A DNA stretch of 64,000 nucleotides, taken from NCBI GenBank assembly GCA_022702705.1, contig CM040432.1, positions 46,960,540 through 47,024,539 on the forward strand, given 5' to 3'. Both the position numbers and the translations under genes were made by a program. The notes under the pieces are model-generated. The model saw only the letters and a program-made list of their open reading frames with translations, was not told the DNA's origin and made no database searches. Positions 43,955-56,820 of this stretch are shown piece by piece. This DNA comes from Papilionanthe hookeriana x Papilionanthe teres. Its lineage: Eukaryota; Streptophyta; Magnoliopsida; Asparagales; Orchidaceae. How positions within the stretch are numbered: the first letter of the stretch is position 1; the number at the start of each line of letters is the position of its first letter.

Positions 43955-45690
43955 TGAGATTGGAATCCATTTCCAATTCTCATTAAACTTCCGAGATTGG
44001 AATCCATTTCCAATTCTCATTAAACCATCGAGATTGGAACCAGTTTCCAATTCTCATTAAACTTTCGAGATTGGAACCTCGTTCCAATTCTCATTAAACT
44101 TCCGAGATTGGAATCCACTTCCATTTCTCTTTAAACCTTCGAGATTGGAACCAGTTTCCAATTCTCATTAAACCTTCGAGATCGGAACCAGCTTCCAATT
44201 CTCATTAAACCTTCGAGATTGGAACCGCTTCCATTTCTCTTTAAACCTTCGAGATTGGAACCGGCTTCCAATTCTCATTAAACCTTCGAGATCGGAACCA
44301 GCTTCCAATTCTCATTAAACTTTCGAGATTGGAATCCATTTCCAATTCTCATTAAACCTTCGAGATTGGAATCCATTTCCAATTCTCATTAAATTTTCGA
44401 GATTGGAATCCATTTCCAATTCTCATTAAACTTTCGAGATTGGAATCCATTTCCAATTCTCATTAAACCTTCGAGATTGGAACCAGTTTCCAATTCTCAT
44501 TAAACCTTCGAGATTGGAACCAGTTTCCATTTCTCTTTAAACCTTCGAGATTGGAACCCGTTTCCAATTCTCATTAAACCTTCGAGATTGGAACCAGTTT
44601 CCAATTCTCATTAAACTTTCGAGATTGGAATCCATTTTCAATTCTCATTAAACCTTCGAGATTGGAATCCATTTCCAATTCTCATTAAAATTTTCGAGAT
44701 TGGAATCCATTTCCAATTCTCATTAAACTTTCCGAGATTGGAATCCATTTCCAATTCTCATTAAACCTTCGAGATTGGAATCCATTTCCAATTCGCATTA
44801 AACCTTCGAGATTGGAACCAGTTTCCATTTCTCTTTAAACCTTCGAGATTGGAACCAGTTTCCAATTCTCATTAAACCTTTGAGATTGGAACCAGCTTCC
44901 ATTTCTCTTTAAACCTTCGAGATTGGAACCAGTTTCCAATTCTCTTTAAACCTTCGAGATTGGAACCGGTTTCCAATTCTCATTAAACCTTCGAGATTGG
45001 AACCAGTTTCCAATTCTCATTAAACCTTTGAGATTGGAACCAGTTTCCATTTCTCTTTAAACCTTCGAGATTGGAACCAGTTTCCAATTCTCATTAAACC
45101 TTCGAGATTGGAACCAGTTTCCAATTCTCATTAAACTTTCGAGATTGGAATCCATTTCCAATTCTCATTAAACCTTCGAGATTGGAATCCATTTCCAATT
45201 CTCATTAAAATTTTCGAGATTGGAATCCATTTCCAATTCTCATTAAACTTTCGAGATTGGAATCCATTTCCAATTCTCATTAAACCTTCGAGATTGGAAT
45301 CCATTTCCAATTCTCATTAAAACTTCGAGATTGGAACCAGTTTCCATTTCTCTTTAAACCTTCGCGATTGGAACCAGTTTCCAATTCTCATTAAACCTTC
45401 GAGATTGGAACCAGCTTCCATTTCTCTTTAGACCTTCGAGATCGGAACCAGCTTCCATTTCTCTTTAGACCTTCGAGATTGGAACCGCTTCCGGCTCTCT
45501 TTAGACCTTCGAGATTGGAACCAGCTTCCATTTCTCTTTAGACCTTCGGGATTGGAACCGGCTTCCATTTCTCTTTAGACCTTCAAGACTCGGAACTAGA
45601 TTCCAGCTCTCTTTAAACCTTCGAGATCGGAACCGCATTCCGGCTCTCTTTAAACCTTCGAGACTAGAACCCGATTCCAGCTCTCTTTAA
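43955..45690. repeat. Tandem array T6, ~36 bp unit x~47, in element B
   Basis: Unit ccttcgagattggaacc plus agtttccaattctcattaaa, a dyad (gattggaa with ttccaatt). Two variants alternate: tccatttccaattctcatt and ccagtttccatttctcttt. Runs of several units recur in the same order near 44325, 44621 and 45133, giving a higher-order repeat. The last ~300 bp are degenerate. Confidence 0.92.
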
Positions 45691-46171
45691 ACTTTCGAGA
45701 TCGCACCTAAATTCCGATTCTCATCCTTTTCAATCAACACTTAAACTCCGATTCTCACTCCGAAGCCGGGACCTAAATTCCAGCTTTTCCTTGCAATCCC
45801 GAGGTTGGAACTTAGGTTTCAACTCTCATTTCAAATCCAAATTTTCTCAAATCGATTTTTAACCAAACTTCAATCTAAATTAAAACTCAAAATCTAAACT
45901 TACACATCATGACTCGAACATGAAATGAAACAAAATCTAAATCGAAATTCCCCGCATCATGTGATTTGGGACTCACCTCCTTTTCCCTTCCCCAGCCGAG
46001 AGTTCGGGAATCTCCGGCCTCGGAGATATACTCGACACTCCCCACGGAAACTCTTCTACTTCGTCCTAAGTTTGTCACTTGGACATCTATGTTGGTTTTG
46101 TTGATCTTTTCGGTCAACGCCAATACGCGCGGTGTGCTTGGTTAGCACACCACACCTATCGGGGGTCCATT
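45691..46171 (+). other. 3' end of element B internal region with PPT-like end
   Basis: Unique sequence after the array; cggggggt-like tatcgggggtccatt immediately precedes the 3' LTR and should contain the plus-strand primer. No gene. Confidence 0.45.
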
Positions 46172-49100
46172 TGTTGACCTCAATTTCGGTGAGGTCTTCT
46201 CTTCTTCTCTTTAAGTACTTAGGATCTAGCCTTCAGCTTTTCCTTCGACTATCCTAGAGAATTAGAATCGGGACCCACCACTTAGAAATTCAAACCACTT
46301 CTTAACTCCCCGCAAACTCCACAAACTCGATTGTAGACCCCTAATCACCTAGAGGGTTGAAATTAAATGTGGAAGTTTAAAGGATGAGTTCCTATAGGAT
46401 TCTTTCGCCTTAGGATCGCCTCCGGCGGCTCGGTCCAGTGAAGGGGCCGACTTACACACACACTACACCTATACACTACACTTTCACACACCTCCCAAAA
46501 ACACACCCATACCTCACTCGACCTCCCGACTCATGCGAGTGGTTCACATGGATGGTCCTGAACCCCTAAGCCCTCGCGCAAGAGGGTTAGGAACAACATA
46601 AATGGATGCCTCAAATGAGTCCCTTCATGGCTCATGTGGGCTTGATGTGGCTTAATGGCTCAACCAAAATGATTTCATTCCACTTACATTCACCCAATCT
46701 TCAATTTTCCAAATTTTCAATTTTTGACCCCCGGGACCCTACACCCGCTTAGCCTACCCAAAACCCTTGAAACCCCCCAAAATTTGCAAAATCACCTAAA
46801 TCACCCAAAAATCCTCAAGATCAATCCCAAACATTCCCACATTACTCAAATTGATCATTCATAGCCAAAAATACCAAAAAATTCCAAAAATACCTCCCAA
46901 TACCCTCCAAATACCCAAAATACCCCTCTTAGCCAAAAAATCCAAAAATTCAGAAATTCCCAGAAAATTCCAGAAAATCCCAAATATTTCTAATTTCATT
47001 TTGTTCAACTACACCATGGGCCAATTTTGTCAATTTACCCCACTTTTATCAAAATCCCCAATTTGACCCATTTTAACCCAAAGTGAACCCAATGTCAAAC
47101 CAAACCTACCCAATTGACCCAAATTCTGGTCCAATTCAATGCTAAACTTCAATTCAACATCCCCAACACCAATATAGACCAAATCCAAGTCCAATTTGAT
47201 TGACATTTGAATCCAATTTCACTTTGGGCCTTAAAGCCCAATTTGAACCCATGACCCAAACTTAGCCCAAACTCACCCAATTCAACTCCAATTAACCCCA
47301 AATCTTTTCTAAACCTTCCTTAACATTCCCATAGACAAAACACTAACATTATTTGCCCAAAATTTAGACCCAAACCCCACTCAAATTCAACCCAAAATCA
47401 AAAAGCCCAATTTCGACCTAAACCCAAACCTAACCCAAATAGGCCCAAACCTCAAAATCAAAACCCAACCAAAGCCAAAACCTCTTTGAAACACTCCCAT
47501 AAACATTTCCCAACATTTATTTTACATCAATTTCAACCCTAGCCCAACATTGGCCCAAGTTAGCCCAATTCGACCTATATTGGCCCATTCACCAAAAAGC
47601 CCAAATCCAACCCAATTCAAACCCAAACCACCCCAAATTTGCTCCAAATCACTCATAACCCATCCATGAGCTAAAACCAACATTTGTTTGGCCCAATCCT
47701 TCACAAATTCCCCATCCATAAATTTATTTCCAAAACCAAAAGCCCACTTTCTTAAACCTTCCTAAAGCCCATCTCCACCAAAATCCAAAGGGGAAAATCA
47801 ATCCAAGGCCCATATGACAAATTCTCTTCATCATGCATTCAATTAAAATCATCCCTAAGTCCTAATCCAATGATCAAATAATTCTAAATAAAGCTTCATC
47901 CAACTTTCCACCAAAATATCCTAAATCCTTAAAATCCATTTTTATGAAGTTGACTAAACTTTTCCCAAGCCAAATGGAGCCAAATGCAAGCCATGAACAA
48001 GCCACATGAAGCCATGGAAGTTTTGACATGTGATAAAGCCATTAATGGCAAAAGGAGGAGCCTCTTTTAAGCCCCCTTAAAAAGGTTTTAACCCTTTTAA
48101 TGCTTCACCTTAATCCATGATTAATCAAAATATTCATGGATGGTGACCTCTCCACCCTTTTCTAGCCGATTCACCCGATCCTCCCTCAGCCCAAATCATC
48201 CATGGAAGGGTGCACCAAACCCAAAATGGTGGGTTGACCCATTTGGACCCAAAATGAGTCTCTCCCCATACCATTTTAATCCAAACCCTTTACACATGTC
48301 CATGGCCAATCGATTGCACAAACCTCCAACCCCGACCCACCCGGACTCGAGGGTGACCCATGCCTGCCGGCCGCCCGCCCGGGTCGCCGGAAAACACCAT
48401 GGCCGAGACCTTGGGAGGAGCCAAACTTTGGAATTCCACCTTGCCGAGTTGCCCCATGCCCAATGGCCACCATGGCCGTTCTTCACATGCCAAGAGCAGC
48501 TCGATCCCAACCCTCGGTCACCCCTGGAGAGCCTCCAGCCATGCCTATTTAAACACCACCACCTCTCGGGCCATGAGAGGTGCTGAACCAAAACCTTAAG
48601 GAAACTCGCCAAAATCATTCCGCATCACTCTCCACACATGGAGCACTTGATCCCCACCGAATTCTAGCCCCAATTCCCTCCAGTCGAGCTCAATTTCGAG
48701 CTCAAACTTTAGCCCAAAAACCGGGACACTTCTTCACAGCGAGCCAATCCCCAAATTGATTGGTCCTACACCTTCACCTGGACCAAGAGGAGAAGTTTCC
48801 CACCGAAAGCCCCATCTCCGAGCCACCCGGCTGCTCCAGCCTCCAAGCTTTGTGATCGGCCGTGGTCACTTTCATAGCTGGACAATTCACCAAGCCGATG
48901 GACTTCATCCGGAGCTTACTCGGACCCAATCGAAGGTGACACAACTCTCGCATCGAAGCTTCACTTCTCTGAGCAAAGGTATGGACTCCCTCTTCTTCCC
49001 GAGCTTCCAGAGATTCTCATTTTAATTTGAGTCAATTTAAATGCATGTTTACTATATGGATGTATTCGTCTCTTCAAGACGAATCCATAGAGCATAAGAA

Positions 49101-52100
49101 TACGAAAATCCGTTGAGAATCGAGTGAGAAATTAGGGTTAGAAGGTCGACGGTCACGAGTGCACACCGGCCGTAGACGATGACCGAGAACCGTTGGATCG
49201 CGCGTGCATCGAGCGGACGGCTCGGATTGCGCCGGATCGTAGAATGTTACGTGAACCGCGGGTCCCGGACGGCCGACTCGTATGGCAGTGCCTAATCACG
49301 GCGCGACACGTACCCCTTCGGAGTCGCCGATGTTTCGCCGGCGCCGCGTGGATAAGTAGATAAATAGGGTATTTAATGTATTTATTAAATATCGAAACTT
49401 TGAAAATTCATAACTTTGTGTAGAAGAATCGGAAAAATAAAATAAAAATACCCTCTTGCTCGTTGAACGAGAGGAGAATAATGTGGAAAAAAATCATTTA
49501 ATTTCATCCAAGTATTTTATTTTTAATGATTTATTTACCCTCTGCATTGTTTTAATTCTCCATGCATATAGGAAATTCACCATGGCATGAGACCATAGGG
49601 CTTTTGAAGCCTCCGAATTTGGGAACATTCCCCGAATTTTCCAAAGTCGAGGCCATCCCTATGAGAAGTTATTGATTTTTCAAATTCATGTTACTCTTTT
49701 GAGTATTTTAAATCCAATAATTAGCATGTTGTGAAATAAATTCTAGGAAAATTTGGTGATGTTTCTTATGACCGAGAGGACCCTAAGAAAAATAGGTTTT
49801 GAATTAATTCACTTGGAATAACCCTAATTGGCTTAAACACCCTAAATAGGTTCTTAATTAATTAGAGCTAATCATACATCAAATTGACTTGAAATCAATT
49901 CTCCACTAACCTTTAGAATCAAAGGAACCCACCATAAAAGTTTGAAGTCAATTGGGTTTGGTTAGCCCAATCAAATGGGTTGATTAAGCCATTTAGCCAA
50001 TTTAAACTTTGAAAATTCTTAACTTTCAAAATACTTTTCAAAAATTCACCAAATTGGTTTTGGAGCCTCTCTGATATTAGGGGAATTTAAGAAAATTAAA
50101 ATTGTAATTTTCTAAAAAAGTTGATTTTTTGCATTATTTTAATATTTTTAATAATTTAAAAATAATAAAAATCACAAAAATAATAAAATTCACCAAAATG
50201 TCATATTTTGAATTTTAGTCACTTAGGAACAAATCCCATATTTTTCCTAGGTCTCTATGATGAGTTATTAAATTTTAAAGCCCTAGGGTAATTTTAAAAT
50301 AAAAAAAATGTATTTTCTAGCATTTCTATTAAAATAATTCTAATAAATCAAAGAAAAATCAGAAAATTATAAAATTGATTCTCTGATTTCCTTGATATCA
50401 GAGAGATTTTTGAAAAATATAAAATTCATTTTTCAACCTTTATTTTATTTTTAAATTAATTAATACTCCAAAACTCAAAATAATTATAATAAAAAGAATA
50501 TAATTCAAAAAATCACCAAAATTGGTCCAAGTGGTCCTCTGGTCATTAGGAATGTCCCATAATTTTCTTAAGGACAGAAACTTTCCCTTGGTCATATTAT
50601 TAAATTTTCCTTGGAAATCTCTATTTTCCACTAAAAATAATTACATAAATAAATTAAATACAGGAAAATCACATTTTCTCCTCTAATGTCTTCACTGACA
50701 TATGAGTGAAGTCACATAAAAATTTCAAGTTCATTTGAGCTCAGTTTAATGAGTTATGAAATTATTAAGCTTGAAGGGCAAAATGGTAATTAAAATTTTA
50801 ACCTTTAATTAAAACTTTAGGCTTAATAAAATGAAAGAGTAAAATACTTGATCTTAATCTGATTTGGATGATTGAAATTTAAATAATTAAAGGGTAGAAA
50901 CCTACTAAACAATTTAAAAATAATTAAAATAAACCTTAATAAAACAATTAATTAAATTTGGAAGAATAATAAATTTGGAATTATTAAAATAGGGATGTTA
51001 TTAGGAAGAAATTTGTTCTTTAATTTAAGAATCCCTAAATTAATCATCCCAATAATATTTAATTCCTAATTAAAATGATAATCCAAGTTTAAGATTTAAA
51101 ATGCTAAAAGATTTAATCATTAAATTAAATTAAAGTTAAATTATTTAAAGCAAATCCCTTTAAAATAAAATGTTAAATTAAATTAAATTAAATTAAATTA
51201 AATTAAATTAAATTAAATTAAAGCACATTAAATTAAATCAAATCAAATTAAATTAAATTAAATTAAATTAAATTAAATTAAAGCACATTAAATTAAATCA
51301 AATTAAATTAAACTAAATTAAATTAAATTAAATTAAATTAAATTAAATTAAATTAAATTAAATTAAAATTAAATTAAATTAAATTAAACTAAATTAAATT
51401 AAAACTAAATCAAATTAAATTAAATCAAATTAAATAAAATTAAGCTGAACCATATCATATTAAATTAACTTAAAATTAAATTAAATTAAATTGAACCACA
51501 TTAAATTAAATTAAGTTAAATTAAATTAAATTGAATTAAAAATAACATCACCTAAGACATGAAGAATTCAAAAATAAATCTAAAACAACTTGAACACTAT
51601 TCCAAACTTAAATCCATTAACTAAAATTAAATCATAAACCACTTGAACATCCATTTGCCCTCGAAAGCTCGCGATGCCATAACTCTTAAAAAAGGAGTGT
51701 TAAAAGAAGCGTTACTTCACTTATAGGATATTCTAATGTCCTAGTTCACTAAGCAAGATAACAAAACTTAAATTCTCGGATGATTAATTCATTTGTATAA
51801 TTAAATTCATTTGGACTTAAAACAATCCTAGAAATATTGAAAAGATGTTTAAGATTCGTCTTAAGCACTTCCTCAATATGATAGGATATTTATAAGAACA
51901 ATTGAACTTTGTTGTTCTTTGATGAAGAAAATCTTCCTCAAACTAAAATACAAGAACCTAGACGTCATAGGAAATGACTAGCTATAGGATTAGGAACTTT
52001 GTAGAAAACCATAACCCTTCCTTTAGCTTTACCTAGGAACTTACTTTAAATGCTTAAATATTCTAATTGTGTTTTAAGTGCAGCTTGGGATGACGGGAAG

Positions 52101-53615
52101 ACCCTCCAGGTACGTTTTTATCTGATTGCAATTTACTTTATTGTAATTTACTTTATTGCAATTTATTTAATCGCATCGCACTTACTTTTCTTGCATGATA
52201 AACAACTGTTGCATGAAAACCTACACCTCTAGGATAGTCCCTAAAACTGAAACCAAAACTAAATTAAAAGTCATTACAAGATAAAACTCACCGCCACAAC
52301 ATTTCAAAATATAAGACAACTCAAAATTTAATCACAAACAGAACAACAAAATTACAACTACAATTAAATTAAAACGTCTTGTTGGATGATCGGGAATACC
52401 TCGGATGATGTAACCTACGTGTTGCTAACGGGATTGCCCACGGTCTAAATGAAAGTGTGGAACTCATTCGGTTGAGTTTAGCAAATTCATCCGGACTAAG
52501 TGAATCCGATAAAAATAACGATGCCTGGAAGGATGGAACCGTGGGATCTTAACCGGTGTTGTTATAATCAACTTTAAGATTTGTCTAATTAAAATATTAA
52601 AAACACCTGGATTTTAAGATCTTCTCTAAACCAGAACACTTCTCTCATCCCCTGATTTATGATTTTTGAACCAAACCTCTGCAACAGCAAGAAGCTCGGA
52701 GCATGGTGGGCAGCTCGGCCATCGTCATCAGCAAAACTCGGATCTACTTTAACAAAACTTTCTTAGAATTAAATAACCAAGCCATAGGACTTCGAGGTGG
52801 TTTGCCTAGTGCAACATAAATCCTCAACTCTGCGTTAGGCATTTGCATGATCATATCATGTAAATTAAGCCCTAACCGGTCTTAGGATTTCTGAGGTAGT
52901 CGTCGATGCGACATAAACCCTCACATCTTCGAGATCTATTTGTATGATTTTATCATACAAATATAAGTCTTAACTAATTAAAATTGGCAAGATCAAAACA
53001 TTAAATAAATATTAGGACTTTCCTAAATTCAAGCCAAACAAATAGGATAGTCGCGAAATTACCGAAGTTCGCTTCGAATCTGTGATTTCTCCTACCTTTC
53101 TTCCTTCGGATTCCCAAAATATAATGCTCTAAATTTGATCCATTCCCTATTGAAATTCTAAAATTCAATCCCTTGAAAACTTAAACTTTGAAATTCTTGA
53201 GAGTAGAACTACTGATTATTATCGAGAGTTTTCTTAGGTGATTTCCGTCACTTAAGATGTAATTAACTATAGGGGCTTGCCCTTATAGGGAATTTTAAGA
53301 ACCTGAGTAATATAAACCCTGTTTAATGTTTTCTTATTAAACGAGGGAATTTGTCGGCTTATAAAATTGGTTCGCAAACCAAACGGATGTCACAAATCTT
53401 CTAGTTTATTTAATCGAGCCCCATCATCGAAGCAATGTGTCTATTCTTCGGGATAGATACATGGTTTGTGATGCGGTGCTCGTTTATATAAACTATTCGG
53501 GATGTGAGATCGAGTTTGATTTCATATCTTAAAATTTTCAAATTTAAAATTATTTTCAAAATCAAATATTACTTTTCAAATTATTTATTTAAATTAAAAT
53601 TAAAATATGCCGACA
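46172..53615 (+). repeat. 3' LTR of element B (7.4 kb)
   Basis: Direct repeat of 25099-32502, ending TGCCGACA before gggta. It differs from the 5' LTR mainly by CG-containing words in place of CAG/CTG (for example gctcgttgaacgag for gctcagtgaatag), by microsatellite length (aaatt run 51175-51540) and by loss of the 18-bp array. TATA-like box 48546-48553. ORFs at 48140-49025 are not supported as genes. Confidence 0.92.
51175..51540. repeat. AAATT pentanucleotide microsatellite, 3' LTR
   Basis: Same composition as at 30142-30440 but longer by several units, with matching aagcacatt interruptions. Confidence 0.9.
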
Positions 53616-54040
53616 GGGTAAAGAATAAATTTGCTCATATTTATCACAACACATTTAAATAGTTCCACAACAATACTTTCATAATTATTACTACTTTATA
53701 AGAGAAAGAAAAAAAATATTTTATTTCCTAGTATTTTATACCTCAATTTAAAGTTCAGATAATTTTCATTTCCTGCTTAACTTTAATTAAAAATACCAAA
53801 AATAATTTTCAAGTTTTTCAAATCAAAGCATACTTACAAAAGTCATAAAAAAAAGTAAAATTATAATTTTCTTATTTCTTTAAAAAGTTTTTACATTTCC
53901 CTGTGGGTTCGATATCTCGAGGCTTAATCAGAAAGTCATATATTACTTGATAAACGATACGTATACTCGTATAATATCCCATATTATAAAATCATAATTC
54001 TCATATCTAAATCATCTGCACATATATTCGGTGTGGAGTC
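53616..54040 (+). mobile_element. 3' LTR of element A, distal part
   Basis: Begins with the gggta target copy and continues aagaataaatttgctcat, aligning with gggtaaagaataggaatgctc of LTR1. It contains ccctgtgggttcgat and gataaacgatacgtatac, the usual end of Athila-type LTRs. Confidence 0.8.
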
Positions 54041-54066
54041 AAATTTTTGGCCCACATATATTTATC
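54041..54066 (+). other. PBS-like sequence after the LTR of A
   Basis: aaatttttggcccacatat and then cggggat. It resembles a damaged tttttggcgcc...cggggat PBS context, as after LTR1. Confidence 0.35.
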
Positions 54067-55255
54067 GGGGATCACTTCTCCATATGGCAAAACCTTCAAT
54101 CCAAAGAATGCTCCATACAATCAACCCTTTGATCCAAGGTGGATACATCATGCTTCAAGTCTTATTTTGTGCTCAAATAATGATCATGTAGATTTAGGGT
54201 GTGTATAAGAAGCATGTTAGGCTGCTAGGGATAGCTCCCCAATGCTCTTATAAGTGTGAATGAGCTTCTTCATTATCATGTTCTTTAGAAAGATCTATTC
54301 TTTCTCTAACTCCCCAAAACTCCAAACTTCTCATAAATGTCATAGACAAGTGATGTGTCAATCCCAGTGGTCGTGCTTCCATAATTCATATAGAGCATTA
54401 AGCTCATGATAAGCCGATTAATGTCAATAGTCATTAGTCTTTGGATTGAAAATTTTAAAATAACATGATCCCTTGTTATCTCGTTCATATGTGAACTAAA
54501 AAATAACATGGTAGAGATAATGGAATGACACACATTGGATTCTAATGTACGTACTTTGGTAGAGAAATTAATGAGTTTCTTTACTTTCACATTCCATTAA
54601 ACACTTGAATAAGTAAGATTTGAAAATGCAAGATATCATTAAGAATTTAAAAAATTCTATGATTAATAGTTGAAAAATTAGTTGTTAATCACTGATTTTC
54701 ATCTGATAACTTAGTTTTCCAGCTAAAATTAGTGAATAACAAAATATAATGTTGATAAATAGTTGGCATTTGAAAATGAGTAAGCCAGTAAAACTATCGC
54801 CTAATTTTTTAGCCATTAAATATTAACGACTGATTTTTATGTTGTTGGTTGAATACCAACAGACATTTCCCAATACTAGACATTTCACAACACCAGATTA
54901 GGTCAATAAAAGTTAATGACTAAATATCAATAAATATTTAATAACGCTGGATTAGCAACTAATTAGCAATTGGTAAAACATTAGAGGCATAAAAAACAGT
55001 AACTACTCAGCCAAAAACATAAAATACAAAAAAAAGACACCTATCATAAGAAATATTACACACCTAAATATGCATAATAAATTGAATAATATTAACATCC
55101 ACATTATCTCATAATAGTGTGAGAACACACAAAAATAATCACATTGAATGAAAAAATTGCAAACAAAATAGTATCCACAAATCATCCAACACAATGCTAT
55201 TAATATAAGAAATTAAAAATACAAATTATTCTGATCTAAAGACACTAAAAAAAAA
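54067..55255. other. No recognised feature
   Basis: AT-rich. A 94-codon minus-strand ORF (54306-54590) and a 63-codon one (55003-55194) show no recognisable motif. Probably old, decayed repeat sequence. Confidence 0.4.
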
Positions 55256-55531
55256 CTAATCATCCTTGGGGTCATCCTCCTTGTCCACTTCTATCACAGT
55301 TGTCTTGCCAAGGTGATGTACCTGGCACTGCATCCTCTGAATGGTTACCTCTAAGCTCTCAACTCTAGCTTCACTGGGTTGGTCATACTCTCTCATATTG
55401 TACTCAATCTTTGGTGAATATGACAACACTATTGTTAAGTTCATTGTCAATAGATGATAGACTCTCTTTAGGATGACAGTGATGTGTCTCAAAAAGAAAT
55501 CCATGGGATTTGAGGTCATACACCCTCCCAT
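55256..55531 (-). CDS. Short hypothetical ORF, possible retroelement protein C-terminus
   Basis: 91 codons. The second half (EARVESLEVTIQRMQ) could form a coiled coil, and the end is acidic (EVDKEDDPKDD). Such acidic C-termini after a coiled coil are common in plant retroelement ORFs, but I cannot assign a family. It lies next to 5S-derived repeats. Confidence 0.25.
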   Translation of the reverse strand: MGGCMTSNPMDFFLRHITVILKRVYHLLTMNLTIVLSYSPKIEYNMREYDQPSEARVESLEVTIQRMQCQVHHLGKTTVIEVDKEDDPKDD

Positions 55532-55653
55532 TCTTTCTCCCTTTGATAAACTTCATCGATAACATTTGCGACAACATGAATGCTCACCCATTAAGGTAGT
55601 GTTCATATTGTCCTAGTGGCCTCATGATTTTACCTCGTTAGTGGAACATTCCA

Positions 55654-55735
55654 AGAGGTCACCTATCTTAGGAATGCTCCATCACGAGCATACCTAAATT
55701 TGGAGTTTCTAATGAGATTCCACCATTACATCAAA
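55654..55735 (-). repeat. 5S rRNA-derived segment 1
   Basis: aggtcacctatcttagg, cacgagcatacctaa and ggagtttctaatgagatt match the reverse complement of plant 5S rRNA (ggtcacccatcctag, agcacgcttaac, ggagttctgatgggat) with several changes. Confidence 0.6.
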
Positions 55736-56734
55736 AGGCTCCTTAATATTTAAGAGTTTAGCATCATTTTAATTAAGATGTTTTACAATCTCTCCCACTT
55801 AAGCAGCTAAGTTTCTCATCAGTTCTTTATACCCATAATCATCCATTAGATAGATATGACTCTAGAGATGGATGCAAATATAACAATTTTAAGAATTACC
55901 ATTATATCCTTTAATTAAATGATAATAATATTTTTATTTAAAAATCAAACCCCACTAGAGAGGAAGTGAGAAAAAAGTTATATTTGAGAGAGAGAAAGAT
56001 ATTGTTGGAGGTTATAGGGCCAATGTCATTCGTCAGGTAAGTAAGAAAATTATCTAGCGCTAGATAAACTATTCAAAATCTATTGTAGTTTTCAATATAA
56101 AAAAATAAAAAATAAATCAAACATAACAATCATCATGTGTAGTATCCATCACAATGTCTGTATAAGAATTTGTAACCATAGTAAATATATACAAAGTAGT
56201 AGTATAAGCAACATGATATTAGAAATACAATAAAAAAACATGAAATAAAAATTAATTTCTTTATCTAAATTATTTTATGATTTTTTCCTTCGCTTCTTAT
56301 ACCTCCACTTCCACTTATACCTTCACTTATGTTTATTTTTTGTGACCCTTATAACTCCACTTCCAATTATATCTCTAATTTTTTACATCTATTCAAGCAT
56401 ACAAAATACACATATTGATAATTATATAGATGCAAAAAGCTCTTATATCTCCATTTTATTGGACGTAACATGTAACCAACCAATCACAACCACGTGTACT
56501 TCACTTATATTTATTTTTTTTTGCACATATTTTTGATATAGAAGCGTACAAATGATGATAATTTTGATATATATAAATATCACAACATGCTATGTAAATC
56601 ATTACAAACCAATAGGTTACTTTTACACTGCTTCATAATTCAATTTTATCTATGACGGCATAAACACTTACCCATTAAAGTATTGTCTGCTTTGGTCTAG
56701 TGTTCTCACAATTTTGCCCTATTAGTGTAACTTC

Positions 56735-56820
56735 CCATGAGGTCACCCATCCTAGGAGTGATCCATGACAAGAACACTTAACTTTAAATTTTCTAATGAA
56801 ACACCACCATTATACCAAAA
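56735..56820 (-). repeat. 5S rRNA-derived segment 2
   Basis: cccatgaggtcacccatcct and aagaacacttaacttt match reverse-complement 5S; the promoter A-box and C-box equivalents carry changes. Confidence 0.6.

Larger units (their letters stand above)
25099..53615 (+). mobile_element. Complete giant Tat-lineage Ty3/gypsy element B, gggta TSD
   Basis: 28,517 bp with TG...CA ends, direct repeats 25099-32502 and 46172-53615 as LTRs, and the target duplication gggta at 25094-25098 and 53616-53620. The host LTR of A reads continuously across it. Internal order: PBS, extra ORF, gag, protease, RT, RNase H, archaeal-type RNase H, integrase, ALKBH-like ORF, tandem array, 3' LTR. The extra 5' ORF, DPGAS-type protease and second RNase H place it in the Tat/Ogre lineage. 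AT-rich parts of the two LTRs are nearly identical, so insertion looks recent. Confidence 0.92.
10410..54040 (+). mobile_element. Athila-like Ty3/gypsy element A, 5'-truncated, with nested insertions
   Basis: Remaining own sequence: integrase to env-like ORF (10410-14790), 3' noncoding region (21724-22714) and a 3' LTR (22715-25098 and 53616-~54040). It is interrupted by element C, a Harbinger-like element and element B. gag, protease, RT and RNase H are missing on the 5' side, where reverse element E abuts the integrase. The order integrase, ggaggcaaccca block, env-like ORF, LTR is that of the Athila lineage. Confidence 0.75.

Noticed and set aside
43695..44013. Antisense ORFs overlapping the T6 border
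   Set aside because: No family match; they arise from the reverse complement of the repeat and flanking noncoding region.
43955..45690. CRISPR-like regular repeats
   Set aside because: Units are contiguous tandem repeats without unique spacers, in a plant retrotransposon; not a CRISPR array.
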